64,000 nucleotides of DNA from Phorcus lineatus (lineage: Eukaryota > Mollusca > Gastropoda > Trochida > Trochidae): NCBI GenBank assembly GCA_921293015.1, contig OV121087.1, positions 12,412,501 to 12,476,500 on the forward strand. Reading direction: 5' to 3'. Each line of letters begins with the position of its first letter. Position 1 is the first letter of the stretch. The notes under the pieces are model-generated. The model was not told the DNA's origin. It did not search any database and worked only from the letters and a program-made list of their open reading frames with translations. Shown here in pieces: positions 26,011 to 38,373 of the stretch. Both the position numbers and the translations under genes were made by a program.

Positions 26011-26844
26011 GCCAGTGTATATTTGTATATATACTTCATCTATATAGTAGTTAATGATAAACCAATGTAGAAAAACTCTTAAATATGAGGTTGAGATATC
26101 TTACAACGAATTAAATACTAAGCTTACCTTTGACGTTTTGAACTCCTTTATTTTAAGCCCCTTTTGTATATTTAGGCTTCATGGGGCAGAAGTATACTTG
26201 TATTAATTTTGTCTCAGACTCATGTACTATACAATTTGCTGGCACAAACACGGCAGTTTTATTCACAAATATAGACTTACTTATGTAACATCGTAGTATA
26301 TCATTTACAAATAAAACTTTACGATAGCAAAACTTTTTCAAACAAAGTAATGTAGCTTAACAGTTTTGTCTTTGACACAAATATTTTTCTGTCTGTCACC
26401 TATTTGATGACTGTAAAACACATTTATTTTTTATGTCAATATTCGTCATTGAGATAACCTGAGTTCCTGATAATATATAAGCCACTAAATATGAATAGTA
26501 AATATTTTTGCAGAATATTGATTTTTTTCCCTACAAGGTGTATTTTAGCTCTCGTTATCATTTATATAATATATGATATATAATACATAACAAAATTATA
26601 TCATAAAAGGTGTAATTTTTATACATGTTATCGCTATTTTATGACAATTTACGCATTCATTACATTTCACCGCATTTATGACTTCTTCCACCGTCTGACA
26701 CCATCTTCCATACAATGTAGAGAATGCAAAGGTATTGATGTCATAATATGAATATGCTTACTCTGCATTGCATAGTTCGTTAAATACACCATTATTTTCT
26801 CGTTGTCAAATGACAAAGCATTTGTGGTACTATCAATTACATGC
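26011..26844. other. AT-rich intergenic DNA
   Basis: Nothing recognisable apart from short AT runs near 26570-26590. Confidence 0.45.
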
Positions 26845-29050
26845 TTCTAATCCACATCAAGAATGTGTACAAAACGTTTTGATTTTTTTCTTTTTCACTT
26901 GAAATATCCCATGCAGACTTTGCTTAAAAAGACAGTAGATACAGTCGGGACCAACTTTGTTTATTGATTCAGCATTATTTTGTTACTTTGCTATTCAAGA
27001 GACAAAAACTTATTTTGACTTTTTGGTACAAAAAACCACCAAGCCTTCTTATGTAAACTGTTTTGAAATGCTATTTGGTGTTTCCTGACAAAATTCTGAC
27101 AAAAAGGGAAATGAGAAAGCTTTTTTTGTGGTTTTATTTCTTTGTTTAACAACTTTAACCTGACACCGAGCTTCGAGCTTCGCTGACATGTATTTTGAAA
27201 ACAATTCCCTAACAATATATACTGTGTATCACAAAGTTTTAATCTAATGGTGATATTTGTAACACAACCTCTCCAGGGGGAGGTGAAATAGACGCCATAC
27301 AAAATCAGCCTGCATTCAAAATCAAAAGATTTGATAAAATTAATTTTTCGCATTAAAACATGAAAGAAAACTTTTTCAAGAAGTCATTCCATAAATGTCA
27401 TATAATGGTTTTGTCAAGCTATAAAATAAATAAATTATAACTGTTAATGAAAAATGTTGAATCTTGTAAAACCTGCATGATAGAAAAAGTGCCCATATGA
27501 AATAAAGTTCTTGCTGTTTTTGTTATGAGAAATATACCGAAATCTCTGACAATGGTCAAACTTTATTTCGGAAACCAAAAAGGCGTATAACTCTGCACAT
27601 TGGGCATATATTGCATTTATTGAGAAAGCTAATTCATGGTTTTAATTCCTATCCGACAATATCTAAAACTATCATGACATACTGATTTTCAGAGTAAAGA
27701 TGAAAAGCAAATAATATAATTCAACTTGTTTTTCAAACTATTTTTGTCCTGGTTTTTTAATAACCAGATTCCTGTGGTGTGTACTTTCTTTAGTAACTTC
27801 AGTTTAGTAATAAAATGGACATAAGCTCAACATAAACAAATATTGCATTAGGAGTGTTAATGTTATAGACCATGTCAATGTTTATAATTTGCATTAAGAA
27901 GGGTAATGGTTAACAGGACACGTCTTAAATATGTAGCTTTAATATAAAATGATTTACTTCTTTTTCAAATCCACTTTAAAAAACATCTTGTATATTTATT
28001 TTCAAGAAAGAGGACAAATTTGCACATGGCCGGAATGCAGACGGTTAATCTGACTGGAATATCAAAATGGTATTACGGTCTCTGGCTAACATAAACAGTA
28101 ACAGATTGTCAAGTAGCAGAAGTTGAGAAATCTTAAGTGCATATAAAAATACGTATTGCATTTATACTATTTTTTATTTTGTTACTCGAGTTCTTAAGTA
28201 TGATTAACTCACTGTACGAATACACTTAACAACTCTGGACCACGTGAACACTTAATAACTTATCACATCAACAAACAAACATTTATTATCGAGGGAGAGA
28301 ATAAACTTTCACTTGACTTGAAAACAAATTGACAAGTCTTCTGTCTGGATTAGCTACATGGTTTCACAGTCTCTGGCAGGCAAAAGACAGTTGAGTGGTA
28401 GAATTTCTAGGAATCTGACTTACATGTTAAAAACGTCTTGGGATATCTTTCCCTGCAACGACTCCAGGTGTCTGAGAGGAGTATAAAACAGTTTGAATCC
28501 ATTACTGTCAGAAATGATGTATCTATGTTTATAACAAAATGTTAAAACTTGTTTTGATTCAATCCTTTAAGCTAGTATACTTTTATAGAAAACATTTTAA
28601 TATTTATTTCGCATCATTATGTGTTTTGATTATAAGAAATGTACTAAAGACTTATCATTTGGTTTTAATGCAACCTTGCATCAGATGGATTTTATCCTAA
28701 ACCCGTTTATTCATCAAATTACTTATATGCCTTAGGCCAGTTTGATAGCAATATCGTTCATGCGTATTATTCATATTTAGGAAATGCCGTTTTTGGCATG
28801 GATTCGGATAGACGGTGACATGAGTTTTTTAAGACAAAAAATTCCTTTCGAAACAGGAAAGGGAGACGGTTTCCTAGCAATTCTCAATCATTGTCTCAAA
28901 GGGTCGACATCAGGGGAATGTTCAAGCTAAAACGTTATAAACCTAACAATCAAAAGGGTACAATAGCTATGTTTGAAATCCGAATCTATGTATTGAAAAC
29001 AAGTGGTTTGCAATTTCTTTTGAGGTCATTCTTCTCGGTCTGGAATAAAA
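26845..29050 (+). repeat. Ancient repeat module C
   Basis: Direct match of module A and inverted match of module B; the longest of the three copies. Upstream landmarks are as for A. Downstream of the promoter block it shares with B CGGATAGACGG, AATTCCTTTC, AATTCTCAAT, CAGGGGAAT and TTTTGAGGTCATT. A 49-codon frame runs from an AG at 28780 to a stop at 28928-28930, but most substitutions against B would change amino acids and B has a stop, so I do not call it a gene. Confidence 0.85.
28478..28514 (+). promoter_or_regulatory. TATA plus initiator-like block (module C)
   Basis: GAGGAGTATAAAACAG (TATA at 28482-28488), with TGTCAGAAATGATG 28 bp downstream, nearly the same layout as at 6276-6312 in module A. 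The preserved pair in copies that have diverged elsewhere suggests a real core promoter, at least in the ancestral unit. Confidence 0.5.
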
Positions 29051-29248
29051 ATAATATAATAATAATAATTTTATAAAGTAATAAGTATAAGTTATGTATC
29101 TGTTATGGATATACCCCGAAATTGAATTGTAACTAATATTAAATCATGTTGACGTCGCATTTACTATACATATTTTCGTGGTATGCATATGACGTCATGA
29201 ATTACGTCCCTTGCCATTGTTAACGCTATACTATTAGCAACACAATGT

Positions 29249-29305
29249 ATAAGTTACCCTGATGATCACTATGTTGTGAAACCGGTTGGTAATGAACTTA
29301 TATGA
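29249..29305 (+). ncRNA. Hammerhead-ribozyme-like motif (degenerate)
   Basis: ATAAGTT, CCCTGATGA, a TCAC...GTGA hairpin, AACCGGTTGGTAA, then AACTTAT. The outer heptamers can pair as stem I. CTGATGA and a following (G)AAAC fit the hammerhead core, and ACC/GGT could form a short stem III. The stem II register is not ideal, because its last G is shared with GAAA, and three positions near the core do not pair. A decayed Penelope-like or retrozyme end is the best reading, and activity is doubtful. Confidence 0.4.
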
Positions 29306-31374
29306 AGACCAATCTTCAGTTTGTTATTTTTAAAGAATATATATATATATATCAAAGCACAGATTGAAAAACAGTCAATATTTACAATGAAGGTATCAAA
29401 TATTTTTTCAAAAGATTGGCAATGCATGATAAAGATATTATCGTGGTCATATGTTTTAGGGACATTTAAGACTTGCATGGAACAGATATTATACCCGTTT
29501 AAAAGGGTTTCTAAACAAGTGAATCATCGTTCAGTCATCGTTACTTAATTGGTCAATTATTGTGAGATAAGAATTAATTATTTCTAATCATTCATTTTTT
29601 CGGTGCACGATACAAATCCAATAGATATGATACACTAAGTCCATTATTTTAAATCATTCTGAAAATACGTATATTCTTGTAAACTTCGTCTACTCAGTGA
29701 AAGTAGCTCAAATGTCTGACATTATCATCATCTACCAAATAATCATCAATATTGATATTTTGACTCGTACTTAAGTCACATATACTAACAAGTTACATCA
29801 CATAGTACCACGTAAAGAATAATGATAAGATCTTAATAAGAAGTTTATTGCCTTGATATTGGTTTAAAGTAATTTTGAAACTTAATATACTGTCTTTCAA
29901 TTCATGTGTCAACTCTAAAAGGTGTTTTTTCTCATTGTATATAGACAAATAGAGCACAGTTTAAATACCGCCATCATGTCTCTGAGAGAAGAAAAGAAAA
30001 ACAAATTTATAACCCGAAAGCAATCGTTTACATGCAGGGGTAGATGAGAGACATTCAGACAGTAACAGACAAAACAAAAGTAGACTTGTTGTCTAGTGAG
30101 AGAAACATGAATTTTACAATACAAGACATAAAACATTAGATCAGTGATAAAATAGCACAATGAAAACCTGTTTCAGCATGATAAAGACAAGACGAACAAC
30201 ATGTTTATTAACCGTTTCATGTCTCGTCATGAACTTGAAAATCTTTGGACTAATTTCATTTGATTTGATATGCGCAATGCCCTTAATTGAAAGTCAGTAG
30301 ACCGTTAGATCGATCTCTAAACCATAGTCTCTCATGTAATATATTTATGTAAACTACCCCCATATTGTTTTACATGTATTTGTAAACTTATGGCAATAAC
30401 GTTGATTGATTGATTGATCTCTATAGCTAATGGAAGAAACTTATACTTTAAACATACAAATTTACAGCCTTTTTTTCTTAAAACCACTTTGGCACTTCTT
30501 AAAGGTTTTGTGGTTACGACTTTCATGTGATGGTGCTTTCTAGTGTTTCTATGCAGTCAGAATGAGTTATAATAATTCAAGTATCCAGAGGAAGAACGTC
30601 CCTTGGAGCCAAAATACAGCTTGTAAGAAACTGATCGCTCATCTGTGTTGTTGTTTTATGTTTCTTTTTGTGTGATGCGAATCTCTTGGCTGTCATAAAC
30701 TCAGTTAACCCTTGCAAAGACAATTAATAGCAAACACAAATGTGTTTTGGAATACATTCATTAATCAGGTGAAAGAAAAATTAAAACGTTCTTATGGCAG
30801 CAAGTGACCAGTATATGCAAATATTTTTGTATAAAGACGACGTTGTAATGGTACATTACCTGGTTTGAAATATAAAACTTAACAAGCCGATGTAAACATG
30901 CAAATGTGATTCGGGAACAGATATAAATAGATATTATAAAGGGAACTGTCCTTTTTGTGCAAGCAAATATTCTTATAACTGCATCTTTATCTTATGAGGC
31001 GTTAGATATGTATGAAATGAAGGCTTTTTAGATTGTAAGCTCAATATCAATAATATTTGAGATAAGCTCTTGAATGTTTTGATGATTTCTGGTTATTTAT
31101 TTCAGGAAACCCAAAATGCATTGTAGCCCTAGAATAAACTCAAAGTTGTTTATTGCAACTAAAGAATGACATGGATTTGTAAGTTTTAAAAACGTTACAA
31201 AAGGGAAAGCAGATGTCTGCAGATTGCGATTAATTTCAGTAGACATAAATTTCCTTGTTTCTTTTTCCAAAGCCCCTTATAAATCCAAAGTTATTAGTGC
31301 ACAAATGTAATGTATACAATTACATCTACATTTCGCCAAGGCTTTGTGAGTGTTCAAAACAGAAAAGTTAATAC
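29306..31374. other. AT-rich intergenic DNA
   Basis: Contains (TA)n near 29337-29352 and a GATT run near 30405-30420. No gene recognised. Confidence 0.5.
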
Positions 31375-32670
31375 CCTCGCAAATCCAGATTTATAATACC
31401 CAGTGTCTGACAATGACTGATTTCAAATATAATTGTTGACTAACTCTGTGGTATTGAGAACCTCTGCACAGTGAGATTACACAGGGAAGTAGAACATGAG
31501 ACTCCTTCAGGTCAGATTACGATTTATCCAAGTCACTCACTTGTCGCTGGTAAAAGACTGGAAGATATAAGCCAAAGTTTTCGACCAAATCCAAACACGA
31601 TGGTCTTTTGATTTCGTTTCTGGTTTGAAAACATTTTGACTAACCTGTGAATAAAGTAAAGACGTACACATTGCAGAAAGCTCTTTACTTACTTCAGCTT
31701 CTCTTTTGAATACTCGTTTGAGTTAACCTTACAGTTTTAAATTGACCTTTTCCATAGCAGTGAACCAAATATTATAATCTTTGAGTGAATCCTCATTGAT
31801 TAGAGTCTGGAATATAAAGTTTATAGTTATAATATTTTCATTGTTAAAACACATTCCATCTTTAGCAAAGAACATAACCTTTAAAATAGCAACACCGTTT
31901 TTATGCAGAATGAAAAGAAGTGAACTGAACACACAAATAACAAATGAAATTAAAGCACATGTTTGATCACTGTAGAGTATATTTTTCATATATGGAAACC
32001 AATCAACTTGGAAATTATGTCATCAAAATTCAAAGAGTTGCGTAAACAAAGAAGCATAATAGGATGTTGTATGATATTATAAGTAAACACATTGATATGT
32101 AAATACAAAAACTCATCTGTAGCCACAGAAGGATATACCTATGTTATATCTTGGTTATAATATAATGTTTAAATAAAGGATGAGATGCAAGAGATGCAAT
32201 ATCAAACACCCCCAACGAAATGTTTAAAAGAAATACTTTGACTGAAATATATCATATCATATCAAAGGTTTCTGTTCAAAATTGAAATGATTCATGTCTA
32301 TGCTAGAGGTCTGTAGTCTTTCTTTTCAATACGAAATAAAGATTGATTGATTCAGATACCTGACTTAAGTTCCTTTGTCTACATTAGAGCATTTTCATCT
32401 GTTCAGATTAATCATCGATTACAAAGAGCAGAATGATAGAATACGTGGATTTTATTGTCAGAGCAGTTATAATTGTTTCGATATCTGACTTTGATAAAGC
32501 ATTGCTTGAAACGTTTGGAAGACCTGACTGAACCTCGAAAGAAGTCTTGAATCTACTCTGTAATTGTCATAAAGAATACTGAGATCTCTCTTTTGAGTGT
32601 AAGCTTTCCCAAAATATCATTCTGGATCCTTAATCAAATATAGGCTCGTTTTTTAAACCAGAAACAATCA
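31375..32670 (-). repeat. Two-part module G (X then Y, reverse)
   Basis: X half at 31375-31690 and Y half at 32280-32670, colinear with module F in reverse and with module H directly. The minus strand near 31420-31404 gives ATCAGTCATTGTCAGAC. The Y half ends in TTTCCCAAAATATCATTC, GGATCCTTAATCAA and AGGCTCG. The string AATACGAAATAAAG followed by GATTGATTGATT at 32329-32352 looks like a retroelement 3' end. Confidence 0.88.
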
Positions 32671-33119
32671 CCTAGCTCTTTTATCTATCACATTCTAGAG
32701 TTGAAAATATTAATATGTATATGTATAAGATTACATTTCATGCGCAAGCTACGATCTTTTAATGTAATGAACGTGTACTTTCCCTCTTTTATCATTTTTC
32801 GTTGAAAGCATATTAACGTTTTCTTTCCGATGTTGGTATGGCTCCTTATCTATTGTTAACAAGTCTAGCTTGGAAAAAGTTGTTGAAATTGCTGGGAAAA
32901 TTGCCGTAGTTTCTTTTAGAAATTTTAACATATCTTTATGAAACGAATTTTGAAATTATCCCTAAAGATTGTGTCAGATCCAGATCATGTCTTATACGGG
33001 GAGTTTGTTAAGCTTTCTTCAGGCAGAAGATATTTATTACCCCGTTATAAAAGCAATATAGGTAAAATACATTCATTCCTTTCAGCTTTCGTCTGTTAAA
33101 TGATCTTTAAATTAATATA

Positions 33120-33222
33120 ATGTGTTTGTTTATGTATCACATGTATGTTCCTGTATGTTCAAGCTCTGTAATGATACAAACTGAATTCCTTTTGGGGTAA
33201 TAAAGTATTATTATTATTATTT
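33120..33222 (+). mobile_element. 3' end of a non-LTR retrotransposon (LINE)
   Basis: A TGTATG-rich stretch leads to GGGGTAATAAAG and a terminal (ATT)n tract (33205-33222). Non-LTR elements of CR1/L2/Jockey-like groups commonly end this way, with a short microsatellite in place of poly(A). No reverse transcriptase domain is left upstream, so this is a strongly 5'-truncated copy. Confidence 0.5.
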
Positions 33223-34454
33223 TCATTATCATAAGCAATTCCAGTGATTCTCTCTATGGATGTTTTAATGATCAATATTACCCATTTATTTTTGCCTAGC
33301 AATGATTGTTCAAGCGCTAGTTCTTAAACTCTGCATCCCCAAACTTTGTCCCAATTTCAATGTTTCAAAACCATTTTTGCCCAACCTGAACATTCAAAAG
33401 CTTCGAAAGTCACATTGTGACAATTACTGTCAACACCAATATCACTTTCGATATCTTTAGGAAACAAAACACCAGAAACAATTCGGCTTCATAACTTTTT
33501 ATTGACAAATTAAATCGCAATGTCTTGTGATCAAATTATTTCGTTGTTTATAGTATGATCTTTCCTTTCAATTTTTTTAATTTGAAATGCTTTCATTCCA
33601 TCTCTATCACGGGTAATTGAATACAACTGTCAAGAGAGTGCCACGTTTTAGTTACATGTATTGCATAAATGGCTTTAGCCAAGTTAAACTTCAATCCGTT
33701 AAGTTAAATACCAAATCACAATATATTTTCACATATAGCTTTCGGAGAAAAGTCCCATTTCTGTTTAGTTATGTGATCTTCCTTTCTACGGAGAAAGACT
33801 TTAGGTTCTCATAAATTCAGATGACCTTATCAAAGGCCATGTGACTGAAAAAACGAATGATGTAATATGGAATACGTTGTGTCTCACAGGAAATTAAAAA
33901 ACCGAAATAAATGAAATCAAAAATCAAATATCGGCATTTTATTTTATGAACCAAATGCGTTTCACGTAAATTACTTGTCTTTACAATTTTTTAATTATTT
34001 TACAGACAACGTATTTGCTTCGGCGGATGTCGATAGTCCAATGAGAAATTATATGAGAATGCCATCTCAAACACAAACTTTGAGTGGCTGGCAGCTACTT
34101 AGTTTGATCTTTAACTCCAAACAATAGTGTTTGAATGATGTGACTTCTCGAGATCTCGTTCATAGAAATATCATACCGAACCGAAAATATACGCACCGAA
34201 TCAAAGCTCTAGCGTACCGCAATCAAAACATCAGGACACGCATATTGACGATCAAGAGTGGATTTCGCCAGACCGGATTATTGTGATGACTGTGTTTGCA
34301 CAACAAACAACGTGCATATCGGCGCACGATGTACACACTTGTGAGAGCTCTAATTAGTGACTCGTCATTCATGAACGAACCAAACATCCCTGTGAGTAAT
34401 AAAATGTGTCAACCAAATTATTTATCTGTTATTGGTTTTCTTCACGTACATAAC

Positions 34455-34538
34455 CATAATATTTCGCGATGTTTTATTATTCGCGCATTATGGCTTTGCG
34501 CGAAAAGCGCGAAAATTAAACCCCCGCGAAATATTATG
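34455..34538. repeat. Short foldback (MITE-like) element rich in CGCG
   Basis: Arms 34455-34486 and 34507-34538 (32 bp each, a few mismatches) pair as CATAATATTTCGCG with CGCGAAATATTATG and further inward as TTATTCGCGC with GCGCGAAAAT. The 20-bp loop is GC-rich. Similar CGCGAAA repeats are frequent in marine invertebrate genomes. Confidence 0.7.
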
Positions 34539-34699
34539 ATTTTACAGTATGTTTAAATTAGCCAGTGAAAGAGACCAGTGAAATTTAAAGCCATGCGGTG
34601 GAAGAAGAATTCTTAAAAAAATACGATGCTTTTTACATGACGTACACTACATACCCTGTTTAATCATAAGTGTTACAGTTGTCGAAAACATTAAAAGTC

Positions 34700-35570
34700 T
34701 TACTAATTCTACAAAAATGTTTTTGTCAAAAGTGCCTATCAGACTATCAAAACTGTCACTCAACTGTCGCTTTTACATAACTTGAAGCAACTAGCCAAAT
34801 ATTTGGACTATATCTAGACATGATGGTCTTTTGATTTCGTTTTTGGTTTGAATTTATTTGGGCTAACCTGGAGACAAAATGAGTAAACACGTGTGCATGG
34901 GCGTGTCTTGAATCAGCTAGATTAGCTATACTCACTTTTTTTATATTGTTAAGTGATTTAACTGCATTTATAATTTAATCACTTTACAATACTGTTTTGA
35001 ACATTTTTTTTATCATTTGAAAGCATATTTATGTAAAGAGATTCCCATCATCATTTATATACTAAAAACGTTTTTATTGGTATATTATGGCAAAACTCAT
35101 TTCCCTAACAAATAATCTATCAATGACATGACTAGAATCTAAGAGATACAATGATATATACATTTAAGTATATGCTTGAATCAGAATTTATTCATATCAA
35201 CTGTTTGTGTTTAGGAATATATCATCCTGACGGATTTGCGATCAGTTCATGTCTATACTATAGGCATGCATGTGGCCTTTTCAACACGAAATAAATATTG
35301 AGTTTAAAAGTTCTTTTGTCTACAGAATACCGTTTTGATTTGTTCCGATCATTAACAGTACAATGATAAAGTGACTTGTTACTGTCACAGAAGGCCTAAC
35401 TGTTTCAAACTCTGACTTTGATTAAGCGTAGCTTAAAACTATTGGAAGGCCTTATTGAATCTCGATAGTGGTTTTAAATCTACTCTCAAAACCACTGAAA
35501 AGACTCTTTTGATTGTAAGTTTTCCCAAAATATCATTCTTGATCTTAGGCCTGTTCATAAAGGTAGAAAC
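34700..35570 (-). repeat. Two-part module H (X then Y, reverse)
   Basis: Third copy of the F/G module, in the same orientation as G. X half: GATGGTCTTTTGATTTCGTTT near 34820, with a GACAGTTGAGTGACA block on the minus strand. Y half: TACTATAGGC, AACACGAAATAAA, CTGACTTTGATTAAGCGTAG, GTAAGTTTTCCCAAAATATC. Its spacer is shorter than that of G by a few hundred bases. Confidence 0.85.
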
Positions 35571-37418
35571 TATCATCTTGATTTTTCATACTTATAGTTA
35601 TCAAAATAAGTTCAAATGAATCTTTGTATGGATATGGTAAGGCGATTTATTACCCTTTTGGTTGAACAGAAGTAATGGACATATTCTTCATATGTGTGTT
35701 TGCATGTGACGTTCGGCTGTAAATATGGTTCCAGCGTGAGTTCCTACCCTCGTAACATCACTACAACAGACCGCATAATGGAAAACTGGATTTCCCCCAA
35801 ATTTTTCCTTGCGATTAAATTCATACTCTCGAAAGTGTGCCATATGACTTTTACAACACTCGTGCAAATGAATCTACAACCCTCAATCTCGCTCTGGTAA
35901 GACATGATTCAGACTTTTCATAAACGACATATGGCAACACTAAATAAAACGACAATGACAACCTTCCTCGGGTAGAATATCTATTTCTTTACCTAATATA
36001 CAACAACACCTTACCTTCAATAACTTACATGTAAATTTAAATATATTGTATATATATATATAGATGGACGTGTTCACATAATTAAGGACATAATGGGCAC
36101 TACCAGACCAATGGCCAATACAAAATTTAGTTCCTATTCGTCCTCTATATTGTTACACAGAAATTGTTAAAGCTAGTTTAGGTAATTCACGATTTTGGGT
36201 ATGTTTGAAATTCATGAATCAAGATCATGAATATATGAATTTTAAAAATTCATTTCTACTATTGCAACGTAAGAGTTAAATGAATCAAATCGACCTCCTC
36301 TGATCGAACTAAATGTATTAAATCTAATTTTCTCTCTTTCGTCAGGGCACTTATTGAGTACATTACGTGGGTTTAGGCCATCCTTGTAACCATGACAACA
36401 TTATGACCATGTTTAAATTCAATCTTTACAAATAGTATTCCTGGATTGTATCATGCACAGTTATCTGTTTGGAATGTAAATTGAATATCAGTTTAAGGAC
36501 AAAAATAGGTAAACTAAACAAATATGTATGAACTTGGCATTTAACTTTTATTTTTGGAAACATTTATTTCTTTATTCGATTTAATGAAGACCTTTGTAAG
36601 ATCTTAAAATAAGCATTCATGACACTACTTTATACTAGAACATTTAATTGTTTTGTGGATATGATAATTAGTTTTAATCAACTGATGATCAAAACGAACC
36701 ATATGCGAAATATTTAATTTAGCTTCATGCCTTAATAGCTTTGAATTCCCTGAAGTCATTAAAATGAAAGGTCGTTTTGTGTGAAATACGACACTGCTAG
36801 CGCTAAAATGCCCCAATGACAGTCTCCCATGGTAATGCTGTAACTCTGCCATATGGAAGATAAAGTATGACAATAGGAGCCGTTTTGCTCAGAAATATTT
36901 GACAGAAAGGTTTCAATATAGAAAATATTTAAACACCAGAAGGCAGGAATATACATGTATTGTTTTGTACATAATATGACATCTACGCAGTGAAATCCCT
37001 TTTGACTTTTCTTTGTTTGAGATTCTGCTTTGGGCACTTCCTTTCTATTTGTAAAATACCATTCCAATCTATTTAAGTGAAGGCAAATTGAATGTTCCTT
37101 GTTTTTTTTATGGTTATTATGATTTTTAATGTCAAAACTGAATATTTAGGTTTTATGTGAAACTTTTGATGATTACATGAAACTTTGGAAAAATAAACTT
37201 TGATCAAAATAAAGAATGAAACAAATTATTTAGGTTATTCACAGTTCTAAAATTCGGATTCTAAAAATTTCCATTTCCCTGAATTTGGAATGAACATTTT
37301 GTGTTGCTAGCCATGCCAAACGAAATCCGCCATTCAGATAGTGAATAAATGTAACATTGTTATATTTAGTAGCACATAATCTTAGGGATTCGTACCCATA
37401 CCCTAATAGGACAGGGTA
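35571..37418. other. AT-rich intergenic DNA
   Basis: A short (TA)n run lies near 36046-36062. Nothing else recognised. A CAGGGTAG just upstream of the pseudogene may be a relic acceptor. Confidence 0.45.
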
Positions 37419-38373
37419 GTGACATTGGGAAAAAAACATCTACCAAAGGTTGAAGGAGAATCACTGCATGTTGACACCAAGCTTGTATTCCAACGACTTG
37501 TAACGGAATCAAAGTCAATCACAGAAACACCAGAGGAGATATTCAAGTTCGAGCTTTGTGGATATCCCTCTGCTTTGTTTGAATCTCCGTGGTTAATGAG
37601 ACCAGCAAATAAAACCCCAGCTTGCCAAAGCTATTCTTGACCAAACGAGGAAACAGGAGATGACTGTCCAAACTGTCAGCGATTTACAGTATGTTTTGGA
37701 TGATAAGTCTTTCATACAGAAGACATTGGATATGAAGATGCTTCGGTCTGCTCTTGGCGAGGATTTGTGTGATGCACTACCATTTATCCATGCTGTCGCG
37801 GGATGTGATACCACCTCAAGATTGTTTGGTGTGGGTAAGGGTTTAGCCCTTAAGAAGATGCAAACTGATTCTCACTTCAAGAAACAAGGTCAGGTGTTCA
37901 CAAAAGGCACCTCGTCACACCAGGACGTCACCACTGCTGGTGAGATATGTATCGTGTCTCTTAATGGGGGCACACCCGGAGAGAGTTTGGACTCACTGCG
38001 TTTCAGGCGTTTTCGTGAGAAGGTGGTAACCAATAAAAGTCCTGTTCAGGTCCAAGCTCTCCCACCAACAGCAGCAGCTGCTGCTAACCACAGTGCACGG
38101 GTTTATTTCGAAATCAACAGTGGATGGATGAGGGAGTCAGTCTTGACCCAGAGGATTGAGGCTGGAAAATGGATGGTGATACTCTACAACCAAAACTAAC
38201 TGACTTACCACCAGCTCCATCCAATCTCCTCAAGGTTATTCGCTGCAAATGCAAAACTGACTGTGACTCAAAAAGGTGCACATGCAGGACTTGACTGTTC
38301 TGTTGCATGTTCAGAATCCAAAGGTGTTAACTGTTCCATTGTTCTTCCAATCATTCCAGACGACGACTTTTAG
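37419..38373 (+). pseudogene. Decayed fragment of a dispersed GCDTTS/Cys-rich invertebrate protein family
   Basis: Three reading-frame segments join into one recognisable C-terminal region. Segment 1 (37419-about 37605) has LVFQRLV and YPSALFESPWLMR. After a frame change at an A/C run near 37607 (one extra base), segment 2 (to about 38115) has LPFIHAVAGCDTTS, FGVGKG, LRFRRF, LPPTAAAAANHSARVYFE. A one-base loss near 38115 leads to segment 3 with QQWMDEG, a TGA at 38157-38159 where the family has Trp, LPPAPSNLL, then a cysteine cluster (CKCKTDC, RCTC) broken by TGA and a small deletion near 38290. The frame resumes as LDCSVACS to a TAG at 38371-38373. I know this family as multi-copy uncharacterised proteins in molluscs and cnidarians, possibly transposon-encoded, with a CXC-like zinc-binding tail. 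Its 5' part is missing. Clearly non-functional. Confidence 0.8.

Noticed and set aside
26991..27353. 120-codon minus-strand frame in module C
   Set aside because: It is not preserved in the homologous modules A and B, and its composition is that of AT-rich noise.
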